From CAZIPZ01 sp964541075 (GTDB lineage: Bacteria > Acidobacteriota > Terriglobia > 20CM-2-55-15), in assembly GCA_964541075.1 (NCBI GenBank), contig CAZIPZ010000062.1:1-19897 (forward strand): a DNA stretch of 19,897 nt. The letters run 5' to 3'. Under the pieces are notes generated by a model, which worked only from the letters and a program-made list of their open reading frames with translations, was not told the origin of the DNA and ran no database searches. Made by a program: the position numbers and the translations under genes. How positions within the stretch are numbered: the stretch's first letter is position 1; every line of letters starts with the position of its first letter. This document shows positions 1-8,000 of this stretch, piece after piece.

Positions 1-1
1 G

Positions 2-691
2 GTCAATGCGGTTGACCCCGGCCGTGACGGTGTCGCCGGCACATCCGACGATCGAGCGGTCACCGTTTACAGTCTTCAGCCCCAGTATGTAGGAACGCGC
101 CGGGATATCTTGAACAACAATCCTGCGTTAGACCACGCCAACACCACATTCGAGATGACCATCGTGAAACGGTTTTCACATCGGTGGCAGCTGGTTACTG
201 GATGGGATTATCTCCGCCGAAAAGTATGGACTACGGACGTGATTGCGACGGATGTCAGCGGCATTCCCCTTGATCCGAACAATCTGCGATTCAATGCAGG
301 CCAGAACTTCAAGACATGGCACTTCAAGAATATGGTTACATACGAAGCTCCTTACGGTGTCAAGTTGTCGGGGATGTATCGCGCTGCCAAAGGTGAGGCA
401 TACGGCCGTCGCTGGAACACACCGCGCCTGAACCAGGGCGTGGTCAATCTCTATACCGAGCCGATCGGCTCTTACTTTATGGACACCGTGAAGTTGCTGG
501 ACTTCCGCGTCGAAAAATCATTCACGGTTTCTGAGCGCTGGGGCAAGATCAGCGGCATGTTTGACCTCTTCAATGCGGTCAACTCTGCGGCGGTAACCGG
601 AGTGAACACACTCACTGGAACGGCGTTTTCAAGGCCGACCCAGACCATTGAGCCACGGATCGCTCGCATTGCCATAAAGTACACCTTCTGA
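2..691 (+). CDS. Oar-type TonB-dependent transporter, C-terminal part (5' end outside window)
   Basis: This is the last 229 codons of an outer-membrane beta-barrel transporter; the frame is open from base 2 and ends at TGA 689-691. It aligns almost without gaps to the C-terminus of the complete Oar-type gene at 13282-16197. I count about 144 identical residues of 229 (about 63%), including the stretches DPGRDG, ANTTF, IVKRFS, RAAKGEAYGRRWN, PRLNQG and SRPTQT. It ends in an aromatic residue (KYTF), as outer-membrane barrels usually do for BAM-dependent insertion. The signal peptide, carboxypeptidase-regulatory-like domain and plug expected of the family would lie upstream, off the window. The substrate cannot be read from the sequence; Oar-like proteins are generally TonB-linked importers of bulky substrates. 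The family call is secure because of the in-window paralogue. Confidence 0.9.
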   Translation, partial: VNAVDPGRDGVAGTSDDRAVTVYSLQPQYVGTRRDILNNNPALDHANTTFEMTIVKRFSHRWQLVTGWDYLRRKVWTTDVIATDVSGIPLDPNNLRFNAGQNFKTWHFKNMVTYEAPYGVKLSGMYRAAKGEAYGRRWNTPRLNQGVVNLYTEPIGSYFMDTVKLLDFRVEKSFTVSERWGKISGMFDLFNAVNSAAVTGVNTLTGTAFSRPTQTIEPRIARIAIKYTF

Positions 692-740
692 TCTAAAGCA
701 TGCTGACAGAAGCGGAGCGTTTTAGATTCGCTTCTGTCAG
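691..740 (+). repeat. Two interleaved inverted repeats just after the transporter stop codon
   Basis: Arm B (CTGACAGAAGCG, 703-714) is a perfect 12-base complement of arm B' (CGCTTCTGTCAG, 729-740), with a 14-base loop. Arm A (ATCTAAAGC, 691-699) pairs with A' (719-727) through nine pairs including one G-U. The order A-B-A'-B' is interleaved, so the RNA could form either stem, or both as an H-type pseudoknot. No T-run follows B', so this is not a textbook intrinsic terminator. It may protect the 3' end of the transporter mRNA or regulate entry into the downstream genes; both are guesses. Confidence 0.6.
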
Positions 741-761
741 ACCTTCACGATAGACGAACCG

Positions 762-1099
762 ATGATCACCGGCGCGCACTCCATTATCTACAGCAAGGAT
801 CCTGATGCCGACCGCGCCTTCTTTCGCGACGTGCTCCAATTGCCTGCCGTGGATGTCGGCGGCGGATGGCTTATCTTTGCATTGCCGCCTGCCGAGGTTG
901 CATTGCATCCATCCGACAAAATAATGTCCATGAGTTCCTCCTCATGTGCGACGATGTGGAGGCGTTCGTCGCCGACCTAAGGAAACGGAACATTACCTGT
1001 GAGGCGATTCAGGATTTGCGATGGGGTTTGATGACAATACTGAGTCTTCCCGGCGGCGGTAGACTCGGAGTCTATCAGCCCAAGCATGCCAGGCCCTAA
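762..1099 (+). pseudogene. VOC/glyoxalase-fold protein, frameshifted
   Basis: Two reading frames together give one small VOC (glyoxalase/bleomycin-resistance/dioxygenase fold) protein of about 112 aa. The first half (from ATG 762) reads HSIIYSKDPDADRAFFRDVL, a typical first beta-alpha unit with an early His that is a usual metal ligand. After HPSD (codon at 915-917) the frame breaks in an AAAA run at 918-921. The second half continues one frame over as VHEFLLMCDDVEAFVADL and ends in PGGGRLGVYQPKHARP. Loss of a single base in the A-run explains the break. It could be a true inactivating mutation or an assembly or sequencing error; the scaffold also has an N gap elsewhere. The gene ends 14 bases before the first permease start, so it may be the first gene of that operon. 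The substrate is unknown, since VOC proteins range from glyoxalases to fosfomycin or bleomycin resistance. No good Shine-Dalgarno precedes 762. Confidence 0.7.
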
Positions 1100-1113
1100 T
1101 CGAAAGGGGGACA

Positions 1114-2292
1114 GTGAGCCGTTTCTTCGGCTTCAGGAATAACCCGCTGGCTCTCTTTTCACCCGCTCTGCGCGCCATCGCTCGCAAGGAATTCATCCAA
1201 ATTCAAAGAGACAAGACCACCATTGCGATGGTCCTCGTGTTTCCGATGATGATGCTTGTCCTCTATGGATTCGGCATCCGCTACGACGTGAAATCCGTCC
1301 CAATGAGCGTCCTCAATCAGGATGGCTCCAGCAAATCCCGCCAGTATATTGAGCGTTTCGAGCACTCGCCCTATTTCAACCTGAAGCGACAAGTTTCCAG
1401 CTACAGGGAGTTGCAGGAAGACATCAATGGGGGTGAGACACGCATCGGCCTTGTCGTGCCTCCGGATTTCAGCGAGCGGTTAACTTCCAACCGCGAGGCT
1501 TCCGTTCAGGTGATCGTCGATGGCGCCGACAGTAACACAGCGACGATTGCTATGAACTACGTGCACGCGATTACACAGGAGTACTCGAGATCCGTCTTAA
1601 TGCAACAGATGGACGCATTTCTGCGGAGGACGAACGTTCCGGTGCAGGCCATCGAAATGGAGTCTCGGATCTGGTTCAATCCGAATCTGGAAAGCGTCCA
1701 GTTCATCGTGCCCGGCATTATTGCGATCATCATGATGATGGTGGGTACAGTTCTTACAGCCATAACTATCGTAAGAGAAAAGGAGCAGGGAACCATCGAG
1801 CAGATCGTTTCATCGCCTATCGGACGTTACGAGATGATGATTGGCAAGGTGATGCCGTATGCAGCTTTGTCCTACCTGGATTTTCTGCTGATCGTTTTAG
1901 CCAGCCGCTTTCTGTTTCACGTGACGATCAAGGGCAGCTTGATGCTGCTTCTCATCACTGCTTTCTTTTACCTGATTGGAGTGTTGGGAATAGGAATTCT
2001 CATTTCGACCTCCACGCAAAGCCAGATCTCCGCTATGCTCACCGCAATTGTGGCGTCAATGCTTCCGTCTGTTCTTCTGTCCGGTTTTATTTTTCCAATT
2101 CAGCAGATGCCCGCAATTTTGCAGGCGATAACGGCAGTGGTTCCCGCTCGTTATTTCATTGAGATTCTCAGAGACATCTATTTAAAGGGACTCGGCCTGG
2201 AATCGTTCTGGAGAGAGACGCTTTATATCATTCTCTTCGGCTTCGTCACGATCAGCCTCGCTGCACACCGCTTTCAGAAGAAGCTCGATTAA
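1114..2292 (+). CDS. ABC-2-type transporter permease (YhhJ/YbhR-like), first of a pair
   Basis: This is a 392-aa integral inner-membrane permease of the ABC-2 superfamily, which works with a separate ATPase to export drugs, lipids or polysaccharides. It begins at GTG 1114, three bases after the purine run AGGGGG (1105-1110). The layout is typical of the YhhJ/YbhR/YbhS group: an N-terminal membrane segment at about residues 36-54 (KEFIQIQRDKTT just before it), a large periplasmic domain up to about 190, then five or so membrane helices. The ABC-2 signature REKEQGTIEQIVSSPI, which lies between membrane segments and contacts the ATPase, is intact. The TAA stop shares one base with the ATG of the next permease, so the two are translationally coupled and probably form a heterodimer. 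No ATPase or HlyD-type adaptor gene lies next to it in the window. The substrate is unknown. Confidence 0.9.
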   Translation: MSRFFGFRNNPLALFSPALRAIARKEFIQIQRDKTTIAMVLVFPMMMLVLYGFGIRYDVKSVPMSVLNQDGSSKSRQYIERFEHSPYFNLKRQVSSYRELQEDINGGETRIGLVVPPDFSERLTSNREASVQVIVDGADSNTATIAMNYVHAITQEYSRSVLMQQMDAFLRRTNVPVQAIEMESRIWFNPNLESVQFIVPGIIAIIMMMVGTVLTAITIVREKEQGTIEQIVSSPIGRYEMMIGKVMPYAALSYLDFLLIVLASRFLFHVTIKGSLMLLLITAFFYLIGVLGIGILISTSTQSQISAMLTAIVASMLPSVLLSGFIFPIQQMPAILQAITAVVPARYFIEILRDIYLKGLGLESFWRETLYIILFGFVTISLAAHRFQKKLD

Positions 2293-3416
2293 TGAAGCGA
2301 ATCATCCAGATTGTTCGTAAGGAGTTTATCCAGATAGCACGCGACCGGGGTCTGCTCCGTGCGGTCGCACTGACGCCTCTTATTCAATTGCTGATTTATG
2401 GTTACGTCGTAGCGACTGAAATCCGCGCTCTTCCGATGGCTGTTCTCGACTACTCCAACTCTGCGGAAGCGAGGCGACTCGTAGACCGTTTCACGGCCGG
2501 TGGGTATTTCCAACTCCATGGCTATGTTTCCTCGATCAAAGACGTGGACGCGACTTTGAATTCCGGCCGCGCCCTTATCGTTTTGGTGATACCTGAAGGG
2601 TTTGCGGAAAACACCAGATCCGGTGCACAAACGAAGGTCCAGTTGCTGATCGATGGCACTAACTCCAACACGGCAACGATAGCTTTGGGGTATGCGAGCG
2701 GCATTGTCGCCGCCGAGAATGCCGACCTTTTGCGCCACAACTTTCAACGCAAGGGTTTTCAGGTGGTGGAAGCCGGCGTGAGGGAGGAACCTCGGGTTTG
2801 GTTCAATCCGTCCTTACGTCCAATCAACTACATGACTCCAGGCATCATCTGCATTCTATTGATGGAGATGATGGTGCCGTTGACTGCGTTCAGTCTCGTT
2901 CGAGAGCGTGAACGCGGCACGATCGAGCAGCTCATGGTCACCCCTGTGCACGCGGGCGAGCTACTAATCGGGAAAACCGTTCCTTATGCGATGATCGGCC
3001 TTGCAGACACCGCGATCATTCTGACGGCAGGAACGTTGTGGTTTCAGGCGCCACTTGCTGGGAGCCTGCTGTCTCTTCTTGCATGCGCGTTGCTTTTTAT
3101 TGTTGTTGCTCTTGGGATCGGGATCCTTATCGCAACGATTGTGAAAACACAGCAGCAGGCTGCTTTGAGCTCGCAATTTGTGATCGTTCCAAACTTGCTG
3201 CTTTCAGGATTCATGTTCGCAATAGAGTCGATGCCTGAAGCGATGCAGTACTTCACGACGATTCTGCCGATGCGCTATTTTCTCGTGATTATGCGCGGAA
3301 TCATGATGAAGGGACTCGGCGTGGCCGAACTCTGGGATCAGATAGCGGCTTTGGTGGTGCTTGGCGGAATCATATTTTCTTTCAGCTGGATCAGGTTCCG
3401 GAAGGTCTTCGGTTGA
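2292..3416 (+). CDS. ABC-2-type transporter permease (YbhS/YbhR-like), second of a pair
   Basis: A 374-aa permease with the same architecture as its upstream neighbour: an N-terminal KEFIQIARDRGLLRA amphipathic segment and first membrane helix, a periplasmic domain to about residue 175, then a bundle of hydrophobic helices. The ABC-2 signature RERERGTIEQLMVTPV matches the one in the first permease. The periplasmic half contains LIDGTNSNTATIALGY, paralogous to VDGADSNTATIAMNY in the first protein, which points to an ancient duplication. The ATG at 2292 overlaps the preceding stop by one base (TAATG). The gene converges on the GGDEF-EAL gene, whose stop lies 53 bases further on. I see no convincing terminator in that gap. 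The cognate ATPase must be encoded elsewhere. Confidence 0.9.
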   Translation: MKRIIQIVRKEFIQIARDRGLLRAVALTPLIQLLIYGYVVATEIRALPMAVLDYSNSAEARRLVDRFTAGGYFQLHGYVSSIKDVDATLNSGRALIVLVIPEGFAENTRSGAQTKVQLLIDGTNSNTATIALGYASGIVAAENADLLRHNFQRKGFQVVEAGVREEPRVWFNPSLRPINYMTPGIICILLMEMMVPLTAFSLVRERERGTIEQLMVTPVHAGELLIGKTVPYAMIGLADTAIILTAGTLWFQAPLAGSLLSLLACALLFIVVALGIGILIATIVKTQQQAALSSQFVIVPNLLLSGFMFAIESMPEAMQYFTTILPMRYFLVIMRGIMMKGLGVAELWDQIAALVVLGGIIFSFSWIRFRKVFG

Positions 3417-3469
3417 GAATTCGCTCGCCTGCTGGTAGTAACGATTTAGTGTTATGGGTCCGCCCCGTC

Positions 3470-5623
3470 TCATCCCAGCGTTTGCGCTAATTCGGCTGCA
3501 TCCTTTGCCGACCCTTTGCCGCCATTGGTCCTGTGTTTGTGTTCATCCAGGTCTCCAGGAAAAATAGGATTCAACAACAGTTTTTCCGCATCCGCTGCCT
3601 TGATAGGTTTGGAAAAATAGAATCCTTGCGCGTATTTACAGCGCAGTTCAGTCAGAAAGGACAGCTGTTCGTCAGTCTCCACGCCTTCGGCAACGACATC
3701 GAGTCCCAGGCTCTGCGCCAATGGCATGATCGACCGCATGATAATAGCCTCTTCCTTATGCCCTTTCCCCATCGCGCTCGTGAAGGATTTATCGATCTTC
3801 AGCGTGTCCAGCGGGAAACGTTGAAGATAGCTCAGCGAGGAATAGCCGGTTCCGAAGTCATCAATCGCGAGACGAACGCCAAATGATTTCAGTTGTGCCA
3901 GCAGGTTCGCGGCTGCAACTGGATCGGTCATGATGCTGCTTTCAGTCACCTCCAACTTCAATGATCCGTTGGGCAGGTTCAACTGTTGAAGCAGTTCGTC
4001 CACCTGCTCGGCGAAGTGCGCCTGCAAGATCTGCTTTACAGCCAGATTCACGCTCATCGTGAGATCCGCATACTCGGGCGATAGCCGACGCCAGTCCGCC
4101 ATTTGCCGGCAGGCTTCAGTTAAGGCCCACCATCCGATTTCGCGAATCAAGCCGGTTTCCTCAGCCACCGGTATGAATTCACCGGGCTCAATCATGCCCT
4201 TTGATGGGTGATCCCATCTCAGGAGGGCTTCGAATCCCACAATCTTCTTGGACTCAAGCGAGATGATAGGTTGATAGAAATTTCGGAATTCGTGTCGCTC
4301 GACTGCGTGACGCAAATCAGTTTCGAGTTCCAGGCGGCGCGTGACTGACGCGCGCATCTCGGCATCGAATATTTCATAGCGCGCCTTGCCCAGGGACTTG
4401 GCGCGATACATTGCGGTGTCCGCGTCGCGCAGAAATTCTTCCGGATGCTGATATCCGAAACTGCTAACAGCAATTCCGATACTGACGGAAGTGAAGATTT
4501 CCTTGTCATCCAGAGTGAAGGGCTGGGCCAACTCAGTCATAAGCCGGTCCGCGATGCGCGTTATATCAGAAGCGCACTTTAAGTCGCTCACGAGAATGGC
4601 AAACTCATCCCCGCCCAAGCGTGCAACTGTCGCACTTTCGTCCATTCGTGCGATGACGTCAGTGTGACGAAGCGAGTTCAACAGCCGACTGGCGACTCCG
4701 ACCAGCAGCTTGTCCCCCAAGATATGGCCAAGGCTGTCATTGATCATTTTGAAACCATCGAGATCAAGGAACAGCACGGCAAACAGCATTTCGGGGTGTC
4801 TCTTCTGATGTTCGATAAGCTGCAACAGCCGGTCAAGGAACAGAAGGCGATTCGGCAGTCCTGTAAGCGGGTCAGCGACTTTGGCTTCAGTGATATCCGT
4901 TTGTGATCCCGCCATACGTAGAGGCTTGCCGGAGCTATCGCGAACCATGATGCCGCGGATCAGCATCCAGCGATACATTCCATCTTTGTGGCGCATCCGC
5001 ACTTCCGTTTCCAGGTGAGAAGTTGCGCCACTGAGGTGACACTCTACGCTAAACCGCATGTTTTCCTGGTCCGCTTCGTGGATTCGTCCAAACCACTCTC
5101 CAGGGCGGTCGCCAATCTCTTCCTCTGTATAGCCAAGCATCGCTTTCCAGCGGGGCGAGAAATAGAATGCGTTGTCGATAAGACTCCAATCCCAAAGACC
5201 ATCGTTTGCGCCGAGAGCGGCAAGTGCGTAGCGTTCCTCGCTTTCTCTTAAGGCTTGTTCCGCATGTTTGTGAGACAGCTGGGTATTGATGCGCGCAAGA
5301 GCGACAGGGAAATCAATTGGTTTTGTCAGGTAGTCATTCGCGNNNNNNNNNNTTTGATTCCTTGCCGTCACCATAATGATTGGCAACTGGATCGGCGAAT
5401 AGGTCTTTCGCAAGCCGGCCAGTGCATCCAGGCCGCTGATTCCAGGCATTTCAATGTCCAGCAGGACCAAGTCAACGGAGTCGCTCTTGATGCGATCCTC
5501 GATACCTGCGGCGTCCTCCGCCACAGTGATGGTGTAGCCTTTCCGGGTCAGCCGGCGAGCCAGCATGTCTCGGTTCATTTCGTTATCGTCGACAATGAGT
5601 AAGCGGTCAGGCTTGGACTTCAT
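3470..5623 (-). CDS. REC-PAS-GGDEF-EAL protein (bifunctional c-di-GMP enzyme)
   Basis: A cytoplasmic response regulator whose output makes and/or degrades cyclic di-GMP; it is last in the operon. REC domain: residues 1-125, with acidic pair D12/D13, phospho-acceptor D56 in LLDIEMPG and the LTKP lysine. A PAS domain spans about 128-250 (RESEERYALAALGANDG to AGSQTDITEAK). The GGDEF domain follows at about 253-420 with DPLTGLPNR and an intact GGDEF motif; the usual RxxD inhibitory site five residues before it is replaced by DESA. The EAL domain keeps the catalytic landmarks: FEALLRW, SVNLA, LEVTES, DDFGTGYSSL, KIDKSF, VAEGVET and QGFYFSKP. Both enzymatic halves therefore look competent, and PDE activity is the safer prediction. 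The ATG at 5623 follows GAGGGA and lies 17 bases inside the upstream receiver gene. A 10-N gap interrupts the REC domain. Confidence 0.95.
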   Translation of the reverse strand: MKSKPDRLLIVDDNEMNRDMLARRLTRKGYTITVAEDAAGIEDRIKSDSVDLVLLDIEMPGISGLDALAGLRKTYSPIQLPIIMVTARNQXXXXANDYLTKPIDFPVALARINTQLSHKHAEQALRESEERYALAALGANDGLWDWSLIDNAFYFSPRWKAMLGYTEEEIGDRPGEWFGRIHEADQENMRFSVECHLSGATSHLETEVRMRHKDGMYRWMLIRGIMVRDSSGKPLRMAGSQTDITEAKVADPLTGLPNRLLFLDRLLQLIEHQKRHPEMLFAVLFLDLDGFKMINDSLGHILGDKLLVGVASRLLNSLRHTDVIARMDESATVARLGGDEFAILVSDLKCASDITRIADRLMTELAQPFTLDDKEIFTSVSIGIAVSSFGYQHPEEFLRDADTAMYRAKSLGKARYEIFDAEMRASVTRRLELETDLRHAVERHEFRNFYQPIISLESKKIVGFEALLRWDHPSKGMIEPGEFIPVAEETGLIREIGWWALTEACRQMADWRRLSPEYADLTMSVNLAVKQILQAHFAEQVDELLQQLNLPNGSLKLEVTESSIMTDPVAAANLLAQLKSFGVRLAIDDFGTGYSSLSYLQRFPLDTLKIDKSFTSAMGKGHKEEAIIMRSIMPLAQSLGLDVVAEGVETDEQLSFLTELRCKYAQGFYFSKPIKAADAEKLLLNPIFPGDLDEHKHRTNGGKGSAKDAAELAQTLG
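5343..5352. other. Assembly gap (10 N)
   Basis: Ten N characters fall inside the REC domain of the GGDEF-EAL gene, between ...TARNQ and ANDYLTKP. The frame continues on both sides. Receiver domains usually have about 11 residues here (a pattern like SEDIVEALELG). The flanking bases fit that pattern, so the true missing sequence is probably about 31 bases and the N-run is a filler of arbitrary length. Confidence 0.95.
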
Positions 5624-5996
5624 GACGCTCCCTCTGGACGAGCAAATCGGATATTTTCCCGCTCAGTCTGGCAAAATCGACTGGTTTGGTATCGTAGTCA
5701 TCACACCCGGCTTCAAAGGCTTTCTGGCGATCGGTGACCAGCGCATGGGCCGTGAGCGCAATAACGGGAATATTCTTTGTGCTTTCGGTTGATTTTAGAA
5801 GGCGCGTGACTTCCCACCCGTCCATGTCCGGCAGGCCGATGTCCATCAAGATCAGATCGGGCATTTCCGAACACGCCATGGCGTGACCTTGCTGACCATC
5901 AAACGCCGTGATCACGGAAAAACCATGGCGCTGCAGGCGTCTCGAAAGCATATCCCTGTTCATTTCGTTGTCTTCGACAAGCAGAATCTTGCGCAC
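5607..5996 (-). CDS. Stand-alone response-regulator receiver protein
   Basis: A 129-aa single-domain receiver (CheY/Spo0F/DivK-like) with no output domain. Landmarks are the acidic pocket (LLVEDNEMN, E8/D9), phospho-acceptor D52 in LMDIGLPDMDG, T82 in ALTA and K103 in DTKP. Its start is GTG 5996, preceded at normal spacing by a strong AGGAGGAG, 19 bases after the kinase stop. It overlaps the start of the GGDEF-EAL gene by 17 bases. Its first 25 residues are very similar to the N-terminus of that neighbour (EDNEMNRDMLSRRL versus DDNEMNRDMLARRL), suggesting the two receivers arose by duplication. The likely role is as phosphate shuttle, sink or diffusible effector of the upstream hybrid kinase. 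The partner is inferred from gene order only. Confidence 0.95.
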   Translation of the reverse strand: MRKILLVEDNEMNRDMLSRRLQRHGFSVITAFDGQQGHAMACSEMPDLILMDIGLPDMDGWEVTRLLKSTESTKNIPVIALTAHALVTDRQKAFEAGCDDYDTKPVDFARLSGKISDLLVQRERHEVQA

Positions 5997-6015
5997 TGTA
6001 ATCTCCTCCTAAGAC

Positions 6016-7995
6016 TCAATTCGACATTGCTTCATGAGCTACCGGACGTGCGCGGTACTTTTCCAAAGCAATTGCGAGGCGGTCCCGGTCAATCGGTTTG
6101 ACCAGATAATTCGCCGCGCCTCGGTCCATTCCCATGGGCTGGTTATCCACGATCGTAACCATGATCACGGGAATTGACTCCAACTCGGGATCCTGTTTCA
6201 GATGACTTAGAACGTCCCAACCATTCAAACCGGGCATCACCACATCAAGAGTAATGATCCGCGGTCGAATTTCGCGGGCCAGACGCAAGCCTTCTTCGCC
6301 GGTCGCTGCGGCGACTGCGCGAAATCCCATCTTTCCAACAAAGCGTGACATGAGATCACGGACGGCCGCATCGTCGTCAATCACGAGGATGGTGTCGGTC
6401 TCCGCAGGCGCCTTGGGTTGTTCATTTACGGGCTCCCTGGGAGCTTGCACCCGTGGAGGCTGCGCTGTTTCTCCGGTGGTCACGGTTGCCGGAAGTTCCA
6501 CCGTGAAGACGGAGCCTTCGCCCAACTGGCTGTCGACGTGAATGCGGCCGCGCATCATTTGGGCAAAGCGAGCGCTGATGGCCAGGCCTAGTCCCGTTCC
6601 GCCATACTTGCGGGCGATTGATGTATCGGCCTGCGCAAAGTCCTGGAACAGTTTCCATTGCTGCTCAGGAGTCATGCCAATACCGGTGTCCACCACGCGG
6701 AAAACGATGCAATCGGTATCGCGAGATTCGCGCTTCACATCGAGAGTGATGGCGCCGTGGTCGGTGAACTTACACGCATTGCTGAAAAGATTGAAGAGAA
6801 TTTGCCGTACTTTGGTAGCGTCGGCATGCATTGACCCTAGGTCCTTGGATAGATGAACCTCGATCTTATTGGAATTCTTTTCTGCAGCCGGTCGGAGAGT
6901 TGTTACGATCTCTTCAATGATCGGCCGCAGCTCAAATGTTTCCAGATGCAGGCCCATTTTGCCGGCCTCAATCTTGGAAAGATCCAAAACGTCGTTGATC
7001 AATGAAAGCAGATGTTTTCCGGCAGCCTGGATGCGCTGCAGATCACGCACATTCTCGATCTGTCCGGAATCTTTGGTTTCTTCTTCCAACATTTCGCTGT
7101 AGCCGATGATCGCATTGAGCGGCGTGCGCAGTTCGTGACTCATATTGGCCAGGAATGCGCTTTTGGCCCGGTTGGCTTCTTCGGCCGCGTGTTTTGCGCG
7201 GAGGAGTTCCTCCTGCGTGCGTTTGCGGTGTGTGATTTCCTGTTCAAGTTCCTTTGTACGTGTTTTCAAGTCGTCGTTGGCTCTCGAAACGGCTTTGTCT
7301 CGGTGCTGAATTTCGGAAAGCATGATGTTGAATCCGTCGATCAGGCGGCCAATCTCGTCGCCGGATGATTTCACAGCGCGAACTCCGTAATTTCGATCAA
7401 CTGAAACTGCCCGCATGGTTTCCTCCAGGTGAAGGATCGGGCCGGAAACGAGCATTTGCAGCTTTGAAGAAACAAACCATGCGAAGGCGCCCGAGATCAG
7501 AACAAAGATGCCCAGGATGCCGGCATATCGGCGAGCACGGGCATTCCATCGTTGCATGTCAGACTGCAAGAACAAGGTTCCAAGACGCTCGCCGCTGAGA
7601 GTAACTTCGCTAAAGACATCGATGTATTGGCCATCGAAGTGGTACCCAGTCGCCTCAACGTGCTTAGGAAGTACGGGCGCTGGATCGCTGGCCCGGTAAT
7701 AGTGCGCGAAAATGCGCCCGTCGGTTGTATACAGGACTGCGGCTACAACATCGTCCTTGGCGGTTAACGCGGAGAGCGTGACATTCGCGGCGGCCTCGTC
7801 TTTGAAGGCCATTGCGGCCGCGCTGTTGTAGGCGACGATCTGGGCCTGCGTTATCAAATCCTGGCTGAGAAGGTTCTTGAACGAAACTAGGTCGTAAATC
7901 AGAAAACTTGCAGAAGAGAGAATTACTGCAATGCTGCTGGTCAGCATTGCCATGAAGGTTAGTTTCCGTTTAATCGACAGATTTCGCAGATTCAT
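6016..7995 (-). CDS. CHASE8-HAMP hybrid sensor histidine kinase
   Basis: A 659-aa inner-membrane hybrid kinase. Order: TM1 about 14-36, periplasmic sensor about 40-150, TM2 about 157-178, HAMP about 180-232, coiled coil about 233-275, HisKA with H287 in ANMSHELRTPLNAIIGYSEM, HATPase_c with N406 (NLFSNACKFT), DTGIGMT and GGTGLGLAIS boxes, a Pro/Glu-rich linker about 508-533, and a C-terminal REC with phospho-acceptor D584 (TLDVVMPGLNGW) and K634 (LVKPID). The sensor (AQIVAYNSAAAMAFKDEAAA, then a VVAAVLYTTDGRIFAHY stretch) matches the CHASE8 type found in YfiN/DgcN, the target of YfiR. I prefer ATG 7995, which has GAGGTGAG upstream (8000-8007); an alternative GTG at 8004 overlaps the YfiR stop by four bases. 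The periplasmic partner is probably the YfiR homologue encoded just upstream, and the outputs are the two downstream receivers. Confidence 0.93.
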   Translation of the reverse strand: MNLRNLSIKRKLTFMAMLTSSIAVILSSASFLIYDLVSFKNLLSQDLITQAQIVAYNSAAAMAFKDEAAANVTLSALTAKDDVVAAVLYTTDGRIFAHYYRASDPAPVLPKHVEATGYHFDGQYIDVFSEVTLSGERLGTLFLQSDMQRWNARARRYAGILGIFVLISGAFAWFVSSKLQMLVSGPILHLEETMRAVSVDRNYGVRAVKSSGDEIGRLIDGFNIMLSEIQHRDKAVSRANDDLKTRTKELEQEITHRKRTQEELLRAKHAAEEANRAKSAFLANMSHELRTPLNAIIGYSEMLEEETKDSGQIENVRDLQRIQAAGKHLLSLINDVLDLSKIEAGKMGLHLETFELRPIIEEIVTTLRPAAEKNSNKIEVHLSKDLGSMHADATKVRQILFNLFSNACKFTDHGAITLDVKRESRDTDCIVFRVVDTGIGMTPEQQWKLFQDFAQADTSIARKYGGTGLGLAISARFAQMMRGRIHVDSQLGEGSVFTVELPATVTTGETAQPPRVQAPREPVNEQPKAPAETDTILVIDDDAAVRDLMSRFVGKMGFRAVAAATGEEGLRLAREIRPRIITLDVVMPGLNGWDVLSHLKQDPELESIPVIMVTIVDNQPMGMDRGAANYLVKPIDRDRLAIALEKYRARPVAHEAMSN

Positions 7996-8000
7996 CGCAC

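Noticed and set aside
703..740. Intrinsic terminator after the first transporter
   Set aside because: The 12-bp stem is strong but no T-run follows it and the loop is 14 bases, so I list it as an inverted repeat only.
918..921. Programmed ribosomal frameshift in the VOC gene
   Set aside because: Only AAAA is present, with no X-XXY-YYZ heptamer and no obvious downstream stimulatory stem; mutation or sequencing error is simpler.
3417..3469. Bidirectional terminator between the convergent permease and GGDEF-EAL genes
   Set aside because: Only a 4-bp AGCG/CGCT stem at the end of the coding region was found, with no T-run.
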